Shown here one piece after another: positions 10,692 to 19,277 of a stretch of DNA of 62,249 nt. Origin of the DNA: Deltaproteobacteria bacterium (GTDB lineage: Bacteria; Desulfobacterota; Desulfuromonadia; Geobacterales; JAJYBI01); the NCBI GenBank assembly GCA_021779095.1, contig JAJYBI010000004.1:111784-174032 (forward strand). The letters are read 5' to 3'. Under the pieces are notes generated by a model. The model was not told where the DNA came from. It worked only from the letters and a program-made list of their open reading frames with translations, and searched no databases. A program made the translations under genes and the position numbers. Each line of letters begins with the position of its first letter. The stretch's first letter is position 1.

Positions 10692-13600
10692 ATGTCCCTG
10701 TCACGATTTTTCATAAACCGACCGATCTTCGCCTGGGTCATCGCCATCATGGTCATGCTGGTGGGGCTCCTCTCCATCAAGGCGCTGCCGGTCTCCCAGT
10801 ATCCTCCCATCGCGCCGCCGCAGGTCGCCATCAACGCGGTCTACCCGGGCGCATCGGCCCAGACCGTCCAGGACACGGTCACCCAGGTCATCGAGCAGAA
10901 GCTGAACGGCATCGACAACCTGATCTACATGTCGTCCACCAGTGACTCCACCGGCGCGGTCTCCATCACCCTGACCTTCAAGGCCGGCACCGACCCGAAC
11001 ATCGCCCAGGTACAGGTGCAGAACAAGCTGCAGCTGGCGGTGCCGCTCCTTCCCCAGATCGTGCAGCGCCAGGGGATTCAGGTGGTGAAGTCCACCCGGA
11101 ACTTCCTGATGATCGTCGGGCTCGTCTCCGAAGACGGCACCATGGACCGGAACCAGCTGACCGACTACATGGTCTCCAACCTGCAGGACATCATCAGCCG
11201 CCTGGACGGGGTGGGCGAGGTGATGATGTTCGGTACCCAGAACGCCATGCGGGTCTGGGTCGATCCCGTCAGGCTGAACAACTACCATCTCACCACGAAC
11301 GACGTGATCGCGGCGCTGCAGTCCCAGAACGCCCAGGTCTCCGCCGGCCAGCTGGGGGGCACCCCCGCCGCTCAGGGACAGCAGCTGAATGCCGCCATCA
11401 CCGCCCGGACCCTGCTCAAGACCCCGGACCAGTTCAACGACATCATCCTGCGCACGAATCCCGACGGCTCCACGGTCCGGCTCAAGGACGTGGCCGAGTG
11501 CAAGATCGGCACCGAGGACTACGGCATCCAGTCGTTCTACAACGGCAAGCCGGTCGGGGGGATGGCGATCCGTCTGGCGGCCGGCGCCAACGCCCTGGAT
11601 ACGGGCAACCGGATCAAGGCCAAGATGGCGGAGCTCTCGAAATACTTCCCCGCCGGCATGAAGGTGGTCTACCCCTACGACTCCACCCCCTTCGTGAAAA
11701 TCTCCATCCAGGAGGTAATGCACACGCTGGTGGAGGCGGTTTTCCTGGTGTTCGTCATCATGTTCCTCTTCCTGCAGAACATCCGGGCGACCATCATCCC
11801 CACCATCGCCGTGCCGGTGGTGCTCCTGGGGACCATGGGGGTGCTGGCGGCGGGCGGTTTCTCCATCAACACCCTCACCATGTTCGCCCTGGTCATCGTC
11901 ATCGGTCTCCTGGTTGACGACGCCATCGTCGTGGTGGAGAACGTGGAGCGGATCATGTCCGAGGAGGGGCTCTCCCCCCATGACGCCACGGTCAAGTCCA
12001 TGGGGCAGATCACCGGGGCGCTGTGGGGGATCGCCACCGTGCTCTCGGCGGTCTTTCTCCCGATGGCGTTCTTCGGCGGCTCCACCGGCGTCATCTACCG
12101 CCAGTTTTCCATCACCATCATCTCCGCCATGATCCTGTCGGTGCTGGTGGCCCAGATCCTGACCCCGGCCCTGTGCGCCACCATCCTCAAGCCGGTGGAA
12201 CAAGGGCACGAGTCGTGCGAGCGCGGCTGGTTCTGCGCCTTCTTCCGCCGGTTCAACCGGGGGTTCGAGTTCTGCCGCGGCAAGTACGAGGGGATCGTCG
12301 GCCGCTCCTTCGGCAGGACGACCCGGTATCTCGTGATCTACGGCGTCATCGTGGTCGCCATGGGGTGGGTCTTCCTCCACCTTCCCACCTCGTTCCTGCC
12401 GGACGAGGACCAGGGGTTCCTCATCTGCCAGGTCCAGCTGCCGGCCGGCGCCACCCAGGAGCGGACCATCCAGACCCTGAAGAAGATGGAACGGTATTTC
12501 ATGGATCACGAACAGAAGACGGTGGAGGGGGTCATCACCGTGGCCGGGTTCAGCTTTGCCGGCCGGGGACAGAACATGGGGCTCGCCTGGGTGAAGCTCA
12601 AGGACTGGAAGGAGCGGCAATCACCGGAGCTCCGGGCCAAGGCGATCGCCGGCCGGGCCATGGGGGCGTTCTCCAAGATCCGTGACGGCATCGCCTTTGC
12701 CTTCTCCCCGCCGGCGGTGCTGGAGCTGGGGGTGGCCAACGGCTTCGACATGGAACTGCAGGACCGGAGCGGCCTGGGTCATGAGAAGCTGATGGAGGCG
12801 CGCAACCAGCTCCTCGGCATGGCCATGAAGGACAAGAAGCTCGTGGCGGTGCGCCCCAACGGCCAGGACGACTCGCCCGAGTACAAGCTGAAGATCGATG
12901 ACGTGCGGGCAGGCGCCCTGGGGGTGTCGCTCGCCGATATCAACAGCGTCCTCTCCACCGCCTGGGGAAGCTCCTACGTGAACGACTTCATCCAGAACGG
13001 CAGGGTGAAGAAGGTCTACATCCAGTCCGACGCCAGACACCGGATGCTGCCGGAGGACATCAACAACTGGTATGTGCGAAACGACAAGGGGGAGATGGTG
13101 CCGTTCTCCGCCTTCGCCACGGCGCGCTGGCAGTACAGCTCCCCCCGGCTGGAGCGGTACAACGGCATCCCGTCCGTGGAGATCATGGGGCAGGCCGCGC
13201 CGGGGGTGAGCACCGGCGAGGCGATGGCCGAGATGGAGAAGTTGGCGAAAGAGCTCCCACCGGGGATCGGCTACGACTGGACCGGCCTCTCCTACGAGGA
13301 GCAGCATGCCGGCGCCCAGGCACCCGCGCTCTATGCCATCTCGCTCCTGGTGGTGTTCCTCGCCGTGGCTGCCCTGTACGAGAGCTGGACCATCCCGTTC
13401 GTGAACCTGCTCATGCTGCCGCTGGGGCTCGTGGGGGCGGTGACGGCGGTGAAACTCAGGATGTTCCCGAACGACATCTACCTGCAGATCGGGCTGCTGA
13501 CAACCGTCGGCCTTTCCACCAAGAACGCCATCCTGATCATCCAGTTCATCAAGGAACAGCTCCACCAGGGGCACGAGCTGGTGGAGGCAACCCTCACCGC

Positions 13601-13850
13601 GGTGCGGATCAGGCTTCGGCCGGTCGTCATGACATCGCTGGCGTTCTTCTTCGGCACCCTGCCGCTGGCGCTCACCAGGGGGGCGGGGGCCGCGGCCCAG
13701 AACGCCATCGGCACCGCCGTTACCGGCGGACTGTTGTCGGCCACCTTCATCGACCTGATCTTCATCCCGTTCTTCTTCGTGCTGGTCTCCCGCATCTTCG
13801 CCCGGAAGAAGGCGTCTGTCCCGGCCGCTGCCGTCCAGGAGGCGAACTGA
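10692..13850 (+). CDS. RND multidrug efflux transporter (AcrB/MexB, HAE1 family)
   Basis: Proton-driven inner-membrane trimeric pump. The 1052 residues match the family length. The N-terminus [18 protein letters not shown] is typical, the paired aspartates of the proton relay lie in [18 protein letters not shown] near residue 407, and the C-terminal half repeats the pattern with [19 protein letters not shown] lies nine bases before the ATG. It is the second gene of the TetR-controlled operon. Substrates cannot be told from sequence alone, but HAE1 pumps export hydrophobic drugs, dyes and solvents. Confidence 0.95.
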   Translation: MSLSRFFINRPIFAWVIAIMVMLVGLLSIKALPVSQYPPIAPPQVAINAVYPGASAQTVQDTVTQVIEQKLNGIDNLIYMSSTSDSTGAVSITLTFKAGTDPNIAQVQVQNKLQLAVPLLPQIVQRQGIQVVKSTRNFLMIVGLVSEDGTMDRNQLTDYMVSNLQDIISRLDGVGEVMMFGTQNAMRVWVDPVRLNNYHLTTNDVIAALQSQNAQVSAGQLGGTPAAQGQQLNAAITARTLLKTPDQFNDIILRTNPDGSTVRLKDVAECKIGTEDYGIQSFYNGKPVGGMAIRLAAGANALDTGNRIKAKMAELSKYFPAGMKVVYPYDSTPFVKISIQEVMHTLVEAVFLVFVIMFLFLQNIRATIIPTIAVPVVLLGTMGVLAAGGFSINTLTMFALVIVIGLLVDDAIVVVENVERIMSEEGLSPHDATVKSMGQITGALWGIATVLSAVFLPMAFFGGSTGVIYRQFSITIISAMILSVLVAQILTPALCATILKPVEQGHESCERGWFCAFFRRFNRGFEFCRGKYEGIVGRSFGRTTRYLVIYGVIVVAMGWVFLHLPTSFLPDEDQGFLICQVQLPAGATQERTIQTLKKMERYFMDHEQKTVEGVITVAGFSFAGRGQNMGLAWVKLKDWKERQSPELRAKAIAGRAMGAFSKIRDGIAFAFSPPAVLELGVANGFDMELQDRSGLGHEKLMEARNQLLGMAMKDKKLVAVRPNGQDDSPEYKLKIDDVRAGALGVSLADINSVLSTAWGSSYVNDFIQNGRVKKVYIQSDARHRMLPEDINNWYVRNDKGEMVPFSAFATARWQYSSPRLERYNGIPSVEIMGQAAPGVSTGEAMAEMEKLAKELPPGIGYDWTGLSYEEQHAGAQAPALYAISLLVVFLAVAALYESWTIPFVNLLMLPLGLVGAVTAVKLRMFPNDIYLQIGLLTTVGLSTKNAILIIQFIKEQLHQGHELVEATLTAVRIRLRPVVMTSLAFFFGTLPLALTRGAGAAAQNAIGTAVTGGLLSATFIDLIFIPFFFVLVSRIFARKKASVPAAAVQEAN

Positions 13851-13851
13851 C

Positions 13852-15297
13852 ATGACCCGGATACGTACCGCCCTGTTCATTCCCCTGGGGGGATGCCTTC
13901 TCTTCGCCGGCTGCGCGACGATGGCGCCGGACTACCAGCGGCCCGCCGCGCCGGTACCGGCCGCCTGGCCGACCGGTCCGGCCTATCGTAACACGACGGC
14001 AACCGCACAGAAGCCGGTGGCCGACATCCCCTGGCGCGAGTTTTTCGCAGACGAAAGGCTGCGTCGGCTCATCGCCATGGCGTTGCAGGAGAACCGCGAT
14101 CTCAGGGTCGCCACTCTCAACATCGAGCGTGTCCAGGCCCAGTACCGGATCCAGCGCGCCGCGCTCTTCCCCGAACTGGACGGTACCGCCGCCGGCACCC
14201 TGCAGCGGCAGCCGTCGGGCGCCTACGGCGGCAACAACGCCGTCACCATCGAGCAGTACAGCGTGGGGGCCGGGGTCAGTGCCTACGAGCTGGATCTCTT
14301 CGGCCGGGTGCGGAGCCTGAAGGACCAGGCGCTGGAGCAGTACCTGGCCACGGAACAGGCGCGGGAGAGCGTCCAGATAGGTCTCGTCTCCGAGGTGGCC
14401 ACCGGATATCTTACCCTTGCCGCCGACCGGGAGCGGCTGCAGCTGGCCACGGATACGCTTAAGAACCAGCAGGACGCCTACGCGCTCACCAAGAGCCGCT
14501 TCGATGCGGGGGTCTCCTCCGCCCTCGACCTGCACCAGGCGCAGACCAGCGTCGATGCGGCCCGGGTGGACATCGCCCGTTACACGACCCTCGTGGCCCA
14601 GGACCAGAACGCCCTGAGCCTGCTGGTGGGCGCCCCCGTACCGGCGGAGCTGCTCCCCCCGTCACTCGCGGAGACCCTCACCGCCGTCAAGGAGCCGGCG
14701 CCGGGGCTGCCGTCGGACGTACTCCTCAAGCGTCCGGACATCCTCCAGGCCGAGAATCTGCTGAAAGGGGCGAACGCCAACATCGGCGCGGCCCGGGCGG
14801 CCTTCTTCCCCCGGATCACCCTGACCGGCTCCGTCGGCACCGGCAGCGGCGAGCTGTCCGGCCTCTTCCAGCCCGGTTCCTTCGTCTGGAGCTTCGCGCC
14901 GCGGATCACCATCCCGATCTTCACCGCCGGGGCCAACCAGGCCAACCTGCAGGTGGCGAAGACCGACCGTGGCATCGCCGTGGCCCAGTACGAAAAGGCG
15001 ATCCAGACCGCCTTCCGGGAGGTGGCCGATGCGCTGGCCCAGCGCGGGACCATCGACGGGCAGGTGAACGCCCAGCAGTCCCTCACCGACGCCACCGCCG
15101 AGACCTACAAGCTTTCGCGTGCCCGCTACGAGAAGGGGGTGGACAGCTATCTGCAGGTGCTGGACGCCCAGCGTGCCCTGTACGGTGCCCAGCAGAACCT
15201 GATCGGCGTGCGGCTCGCCCGGCTCGCCAACCTCGTCACCCTCTACCGGGTGCTGGGTGGCGGGGCGACGGAGCCTGTCGTTACGGCCGGCAAATAG
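13852..15297 (+). CDS. Outer-membrane efflux channel lipoprotein (OprM/NodT family)
   Basis: TolC-like channel that completes the tripartite pump. The 481-residue protein has a lipoprotein signal ending LLFAGC and two OEP repeats, recognisable from ARAAFFPRITLTGSVG and the C-terminal SYLQVLDAQRALYGAQQ segment. It starts one base after the pump stop codon and is followed by a strong terminator. Confidence 0.95.
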   Translation: MTRIRTALFIPLGGCLLFAGCATMAPDYQRPAAPVPAAWPTGPAYRNTTATAQKPVADIPWREFFADERLRRLIAMALQENRDLRVATLNIERVQAQYRIQRAALFPELDGTAAGTLQRQPSGAYGGNNAVTIEQYSVGAGVSAYELDLFGRVRSLKDQALEQYLATEQARESVQIGLVSEVATGYLTLAADRERLQLATDTLKNQQDAYALTKSRFDAGVSSALDLHQAQTSVDAARVDIARYTTLVAQDQNALSLLVGAPVPAELLPPSLAETLTAVKEPAPGLPSDVLLKRPDILQAENLLKGANANIGAARAAFFPRITLTGSVGTGSGELSGLFQPGSFVWSFAPRITIPIFTAGANQANLQVAKTDRGIAVAQYEKAIQTAFREVADALAQRGTIDGQVNAQQSLTDATAETYKLSRARYEKGVDSYLQVLDAQRALYGAQQNLIGVRLARLANLVTLYRVLGGGATEPVVTAGK

Positions 15298-15332
15298 ACG
15301 GAAAGACGGCCTCACGCGACGCCGCAACGAAG

Positions 15333-15366
15333 AAAGGCGACCGAAGAACCGGTCGCCTTTTTTTTT
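15333..15366. terminator. Terminator after the efflux operon
   Basis: AAAGGCGACCG at 15333-15343 pairs with CGGTCGCCTTT at 15350-15360, followed by T residues. It may also serve the convergent nitroreductase gene weakly. Confidence 0.9.
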
Positions 15367-15389
15367 ACTGCTCACCAGGGGCTTTGGTC

Positions 15390-16211
15390 TCAGACCCGGT
15401 GGATGAGCGCCGGTCCGTGCTGCACGGTGCGGTGGTACTGCACCGCCGGCCGGCCGAACGACATGGCGTAGCCGATCAGATGCTCATCCGGGATGCCGAG
15501 GATGGGGAGCGCCTCCGGCACCAGGTCGCCGATGGCCCATTTTGCTAGCCCGTTCCAGACCGTACCGACGCCGTTGGCCCGGGCGAACAGCTCGAAGTAG
15601 GAGAGGGCGATCAGGCAGTCCGGCAGGGGCGACACGATGCTCTTCGGCGCAGAGGCGATGACGAGGTGAGGTGCGTCCCGGAAGAGGATGTCGAGCCGTT
15701 TCGCTTCCCAGACCCGGACATAGTCGGCAAAGAACGCCAGCTTTTCGGGAAGCCGCCCCTCCCGGACGAGCCGGCCCAGGCCGTCCATGACCGTCTCCCG
15801 CAGCCGGGCGAGGCTCTTCCGGTTGTCCACCACCGTAAACCGCACCTGGCGCGAGTTGACGCCGGTGGGGGCGTGCCAGGCCACCTCCAGCAACTGCTGC
15901 ACAAGTTCCGGTTCCAGATCCTCGTCCCGGTAGCGGCGCACCGACCGCCGCCCCTTGATGAGGGTCTCCATCTGGTGCGGCGCGGGGAGGTTTCCGGCCA
16001 GGGGGAGGCATTTCCCCGGCGAGATCCCCAGGATCGACACGGCCCCCGTCGGGCAGACCGCCAGGCAGTGCTGGCAGCGGTAGCAGCCACCCTCCTTCTC
16101 CGGGACGATGAACGGCACGTCCCCCGCCATCGAGATGACCCGCGCCGGGCAGTCCGCCACGCACTGGCCGCACCGGGTGCAGTTCTTTTCGTCTATCGTA
16201 AAGTCGAGCAT
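15390..16211 (-). CDS. Ferredoxin-nitroreductase fusion protein
   Basis: A 273-residue protein with two [4Fe-4S] motifs at the N-terminus (CTRCGQCVADCP and CYRCQHCLAVCP), followed by an FMN-binding nitroreductase domain from about residue 85 (KGRRSVRRYRDEDLE, then HAPTGVNSRQVRF). Such proteins pass electrons from the clusters to FMN; the natural substrate is unknown. It starts at the ATG at 16211 and is apparently monocistronic. Confidence 0.92.
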   Translation of the reverse strand: MLDFTIDEKNCTRCGQCVADCPARVISMAGDVPFIVPEKEGGCYRCQHCLAVCPTGAVSILGISPGKCLPLAGNLPAPHQMETLIKGRRSVRRYRDEDLEPELVQQLLEVAWHAPTGVNSRQVRFTVVDNRKSLARLRETVMDGLGRLVREGRLPEKLAFFADYVRVWEAKRLDILFRDAPHLVIASAPKSIVSPLPDCLIALSYFELFARANGVGTVWNGLAKWAIGDLVPEALPILGIPDEHLIGYAMSFGRPAVQYHRTVQHGPALIHRV

Positions 16212-16368
16212 GGCATGCCTCCGTATCTCCGTATGTATTTCATGGGGAACCGTTTTGCGACATCATAGCAGTACCGCCCCATGTTCCGCTCGCCGATGGT
16301 CTCCGCCAGCTGACGGAATTTCAGGTAGCGTGCCAGTGAGGCTGTATGTGCGCAACTGCCGGATATGC

Positions 16369-16917
16369 CTATTCATCCGCATCGTCGTCACACACCCTGT
16401 TATGCAGGTCGCGTGTCAGTACCTCGATATGCTGGCTCAACTCCTTGACGAGTTCCGTCAACTGGGTGTTCTGCTGGAGCAGTTCCATCATCTGGCTGCT
16501 CTGCTGTGCTGCCAGTATCTGGCGTTGTTCCGCCGCCTGGGCGAGCGCTTCCCGGTGTTGCGCATCGGCGTCCGTGTGTGCCTTGTCCCGGTCGGCCTGG
16601 CGTGTCTGAGCCAGCAGGATGAGCGGGGCGGCGTATGCCGCCTGCAGGCTGAAGGCAAGGTTCAGCAGGATAAACGGATAGACGTCGAATTTGGTCATAC
16701 CGGAAACGTTGAGCCCGATCCAGACGGCAACGATGAGCGTCTGGGCGACCAGGAAGACGGGGGTGCCGAAGAAGCGCGCGAACGCCTCGGCCTTCAGGGC
16801 GAACCAGTCGTTGCCGAAAACCGTGTTGAGATGCTGGTGCGGCAGATGGAAACGGTGATAGTGTTCGGCTGCGACGGGTGGTGGCGGCGGATGAGGTGCT
16901 TTGGTTTCTGTGTCCAT
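16369..16917 (-). CDS. DUF1003 family membrane protein
   Basis: A 182-residue protein whose DUF1003 core contains two hydrophobic helices, from about residue 53 (PVFLVAQTLIVAVWIGLN) to about 105 (PFILLNLAFSLQAAYAAPLILLAQ). A charged coiled-coil tail of about 75 residues follows. A proline/histidine-rich N-terminus precedes the core. The function of the family is unknown. Confidence 0.88.
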   Translation of the reverse strand: MDTETKAPHPPPPPVAAEHYHRFHLPHQHLNTVFGNDWFALKAEAFARFFGTPVFLVAQTLIVAVWIGLNVSGMTKFDVYPFILLNLAFSLQAAYAAPLILLAQTRQADRDKAHTDADAQHREALAQAAEQRQILAAQQSSQMMELLQQNTQLTELVKELSQHIEVLTRDLHNRVCDDDADE

Positions 16918-16943
16918 GGATTGCCTCTTTGATCCGGTAAGGG

Positions 16944-17345
16944 TTACCCCTCGCCTTCGGAGAGAGGGTGGCGCAGAGCGCCGGGTGAGGGAAGTCGTTC
17001 CTGCAGTATCGTGTAGATCGCCGTCAGCACGGCCTCGGTGTCCGTCAGAAGGTCGCGGTTCCAGAAGCGGAGCACCGTGATCCCCGCTCCTGCCAGTTCC
17101 TTCGTCCGCTGCTGATCGTACACCGCCTGTTCCTCGTCACCATGGCCGCCGCCGTCCAGCTCGACCGCCAGTCCGGCCTCATGGCAGTAAAAGTCGAGAA
17201 TATACCTGCCGACGGGGTGCTGGCGGCGGAACTTGTACCCGCACAGCCCCCGGTTCCGCACCAGATGCCAGAGCAGGGACTCCGCATCGGTCTGCGTCGC
17301 CCGCAGCTCGCGGGCGGCCCGGAGGATATGTTCGGGGACTTCCAT
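16944..17345 (-). CDS. DUF559 endonuclease-like protein
   Basis: A 133-residue protein of the VSR-like DUF559 family. The core YKFRRQHPVGRYILDFYC and LAVELDGGGH carries the acidic and basic residues of the restriction-endonuclease fold. The ATG at 17345 is chosen because GGTGAGG precedes it; the longer open frame upstream is repeat-derived. The last 15 residues (PSPGALRHPLSEGEG) are encoded by a copy of a repeat that also occurs at 17.5 and 18.8 kb, so the gene has read into the repeat. Role unknown; such genes are widespread in variable regions. Confidence 0.75.
   Translation of the reverse strand: MEVPEHILRAARELRATQTDAESLLWHLVRNRGLCGYKFRRQHPVGRYILDFYCHEAGLAVELDGGGHGDEEQAVYDQQRTKELAGAGITVLRFWNRDLLTDTEAVLTAIYTILQERLPSPGALRHPLSEGEG
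16947..16993. repeat. Interspersed repeat, short copy
   Basis: This copy holds the GGTGGCGCAGAGCGCCGGG core with inverted ends, CCCTCGC near the left and GTGAGGG on the right. It forms the 3' end of the DUF559 gene. A related inverted form lies at 17351-17387. Confidence 0.7.
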
Positions 17346-17427
17346 GTGCGCCCTCACCCCTGCCCCTCTCCCCGAGGGCGAGGGGTAATCATATGCTTCG
17401 CGTGCGCATAGAAGGATTAATGCCCCA

Positions 17428-17556
17428 TTCATCAGAAGGCAACCACACCAAAAAACAACCCTCGCCCCTTGGGAGAGGGTGGCGCAGAGCGCCGGGTGAG
17501 GGAGGGGGTTGACGGTGTTTGTCGTTTCTGTACGTAGTTGAGACGCGACCCCCATG
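17428..17556. repeat. Interspersed repeat, long copy 1 (about 129 bp)
   Basis: The first 80 bases are virtually identical to 18755-18883: CATCAGAAGGCAACCACACC, then the GGTGGCGCAGAGCGCCGGG core. Both copies end with GTTGAGACGCGACCCCCATG. The unit flanks the integron-like genes on the left. Confidence 0.85.
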
Positions 17557-17563
17557 TTTTCTT

Positions 17564-18100
17564 TTAGCACTCAAACTCTGCTTTTGGTGCGTGCACGTTC
17601 GACACACCCGTTGCGGCGTAAAACCGAGTAATCTCCTGCTTCGGGTACTTTGAAAACCGCGCTGACACAAGCTTTTTACAATTTTCAATTGCTGCAAGTG
17701 ATCTATCTGGCGGAACCACTCCAAACAACTCCAGATGCTCCAGATTTGAAATCTGCGATATCGGTTCAAGTGACTCCACTTCTTGCACTTTACCTGAAGA
17801 GTCCCAACTGGGGAGTGTTTGTAAAGACAGAGATCTCAGTTGTTGTAAGCTGTTCAAAGGTGCAAGATCGTGAATTTGTGGTAAGTGAACAATGAGAAGG
17901 TACTCCAAGCCAATGCCTGAAAGAATTGATAATGGTTCGTCTGGCCACCCAGCAACAACAAGTGTACGAAGGTTGGGGAATTGCCGGATTCCTTCTAGGG
18001 TTCTGTACTTGCAGTGCCAGATTCGAAGGCTTGTGACCTCATTTTTTATGTCGATTTTGGGAAAATCAGCTGCTACTTCCCGCACAAAATCTACATGCAT
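17564..18100 (-). CDS. Leucine-rich-repeat-like protein, probable integron cassette gene
   Basis: A 178-residue protein with irregular leucine-rich repeats (for example FPNLRTLVVAGW, LNSLQQLRSLSLQTL, ISNLEHLELFGV) and no signal peptide. It starts at 18100 behind AAGGAAAT, 20 bases after an attC-like site, as cassette genes do. Its base composition is lower in GC than its neighbours. Its 3' end abuts repeat copy 1, and any attC of its own seems to have been replaced or truncated there. No function can be assigned; LRRs suggest protein binding. Confidence 0.65.
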   Translation of the reverse strand: MHVDFVREVAADFPKIDIKNEVTSLRIWHCKYRTLEGIRQFPNLRTLVVAGWPDEPLSILSGIGLEYLLIVHLPQIHDLAPLNSLQQLRSLSLQTLPSWDSSGKVQEVESLEPISQISNLEHLELFGVVPPDRSLAAIENCKKLVSARFSKYPKQEITRFYAATGVSNVHAPKAEFEC

Positions 18101-18119
18101 TTATTCATTTCCTTCTATT

Positions 18120-18191
18120 GGCTAACGGGGCCGGCCATGACCCGCCCGCCCAAGTTTTTCGGGCGGACGGCGTCTATGGACGTGGTTATAC
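18120..18191 (-). other. Integron attC-like recombination site
   Basis: On the minus strand it begins with GTATAAC (18191-18185) and ends with GTTAGCC (18126-18120). The inner boxes TCCATAGAC and GTCATGGCC pair apart from one unpaired base, the hallmark of attC folding, and a CCGCCCG/CGGGCGG stem tops the structure. The leading GTATAA is complementary to TTATAC, the first bases of the same cassette at 18588-18582, as expected of a cassette that once circularised. Confidence 0.7.
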
Positions 18192-18197
18192 GTTGCC

Positions 18198-18572
18198 TTA
18201 AAAATCCACCGACGACCTATACTCTTTGCCTCTATCATCAACAGCTACCGACTCCACGGCGAGTTGATGATTTGGCTTTTTATATATCTCTGTTCGCAAT
18301 TTACTGATGCAACCCAGCTCCACGTCATGACGGGCGGCAAGCTCAGGCAACCATTTTTGATACCTTTCAATTGAGCTGATAACGCACTGAGGAAAACCAT
18401 GTTCTGATTGTCTGCTCCCAGGAATCCAAGTGATCACAAGGCGCTCTCCGCTGAGGCGACGAGCAACTTCCTTTAAATCTTCGATTACAACGCAATCATC
18501 CACTCTGTTCTCCCAACTCACGAACGAGTGCGTAAAATTGTGCGACAGCGATTTGATATTTTTATATTTCAT
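18198..18572 (-). CDS. Hypothetical protein in an integron-type cassette
   Basis: A 124-residue protein that I do not recognise. It begins MKYKNIKSLSHNF and contains a mixed alpha/beta segment, LSGERLVITWIPGSRQSEHGF. The start at 18572 follows GAAAGAAG and lies 10 bases after the cassette junction at 18588. The stop codon is seven bases before the attC-like site. The tight fit between boundary, start, stop and attC is the main evidence that it is a real gene. Confidence 0.6.
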   Translation of the reverse strand: MKYKNIKSLSHNFTHSFVSWENRVDDCVVIEDLKEVARRLSGERLVITWIPGSRQSEHGFPQCVISSIERYQKWLPELAARHDVELGCISKLRTEIYKKPNHQLAVESVAVDDRGKEYRSSVDF

Positions 18573-18581
18573 CTTCTTTCC

Positions 18582-18631
18582 GTATAACGCTGAGAGCACA
18601 GCGGGTTCACCGCTGTTGCGCTTAGTTGAGG
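18582..18631 (-). other. Second, shorter attC-like site
   Basis: On the minus strand CCTCAAC (18631-18625) opens and GTTATAC (18588-18582) closes a 50-base site with CAACAGCGG/CCGCTGTG pairing inside. It would be the 3' site of an upstream cassette that has been replaced by the repeat starting at 18628. Confidence 0.5.
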
Positions 18632-18752
18632 AAGGCATTGGGGTCAAACCTGCAGAGCTGCAAATATGTGTCTAACTCATTAATATTGCGTACAATCAGT
18701 TGCTTAAATGTACTTATTTTACAGTTTTGCAGGCTTGACCACAACGGGGCCC
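18628..18752. repeat. MITE/REP-like repeat with 27-base inverted ends, copy 1
   Basis: The left end TTGGGGTCAAACCTGCA and right end TGCAGGCTTGACC-CAA are imperfect inverted repeats about 27 bases long enclosing AT-rich DNA. It is nearly identical to 20447-20570. There is no coding capacity, so it would depend on a transposase elsewhere. Confidence 0.8.
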
Positions 18753-18754
18753 CT

Positions 18755-18883
18755 TCATCAGAAGGCAACCACACCAAAAAACAACCCTCGCCCCTTGGGA
18801 GAGGGTGGCGCAGAGCGCCGGGTGAGGGAGGGTTTTGCCTGCTGTACGTCATCTCCGTAGGCGGTTGAGACGCGACCCCCATG
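18755..18883. repeat. Interspersed repeat, long copy 2 (about 129 bp)
   Basis: Near-identical to 17428-17556 over the first 80 bases and again at the end. It directly abuts the MITE-like repeat on its left. Confidence 0.85.
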
Positions 18884-18916
18884 AATGTACCTGATCTTTT
18901 ATTAATAAAATATGCC

Positions 18917-18943
18917 TAAGGTTTTTGCTTCTTATGCCGATAA
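18917..18943 (+). promoter_or_regulatory. Sigma-28 (FliA)-type promoter for the flagellin gene
   Basis: TAAG, exactly 15 bases, then GCCGATAA matches the flagellar consensus TAAA-N15-GCCGATAA. A partial duplication (CGATAATGCCTAT) follows at about 18960. It lies about 335 bases before the flagellin start, unusually far. The leader from 18970 to 19222 holds no convincing gene. Confidence 0.7.
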
Positions 18944-19222
18944 TGCCTATAACGACAGTCGATAATGCCTATGAAGATAATAAGTAACACAAACCAATGA
19001 CTTTACTCTCCAGAGTAAGGTGAAACGTGAATCGTGAGACAGCCTGAAGGGTAAACAAGCAATGTCCCTCTGGTGCTGTGGTTGCCAGCGTCAGGCAGCA
19101 GGTTCCTGTTGGTCAGATGGATCTCGGTGTTGCTGAGAACTGCCGGTACACACTTGTAACCCCTGTCGCAGTAGGCATGTCCGGGCCGGTATCCAGCAAT
19201 GGAATAATGCAAACCCTTCAGG

Positions 19223-19242
19223 GCGGGATGTGGACATCCCGC
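19223..19242 (+). other. Hairpin in the flagellin leader
   Basis: GCGGGATGT and ACATCCCGC form a perfect 9-bp stem with a two-base loop, 35 bases before the start codon. It has no T tract. It could control translation, or be the residue of an insertion-sequence end. Confidence 0.5.
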
Positions 19243-19277
19243 TTGGGACACTCGACTTAAAAGAGGGGGTCTCACAG

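Noticed and set aside
10701..12620. 639-codon open frame opposite the RND pump gene
   Set aside because: His/Asp/Gly-rich shadow of the pump gene; no ribosome site or family signature.
16195..16330. Peptide-like stretch upstream of the nitroreductase gene (minus strand, RYLKFRQLAETIGERNMGRY)
   Set aside because: Looks protein-like but lacks a start codon after an upstream stop and would end inside the next gene; too little for a gene call.
19003..19275. Possible transposase tail or guide-RNA scaffold upstream of flagellin
   Set aside because: The frame has no motif that I can tie to a TnpB or IS family; only the hairpin and position are suggestive.
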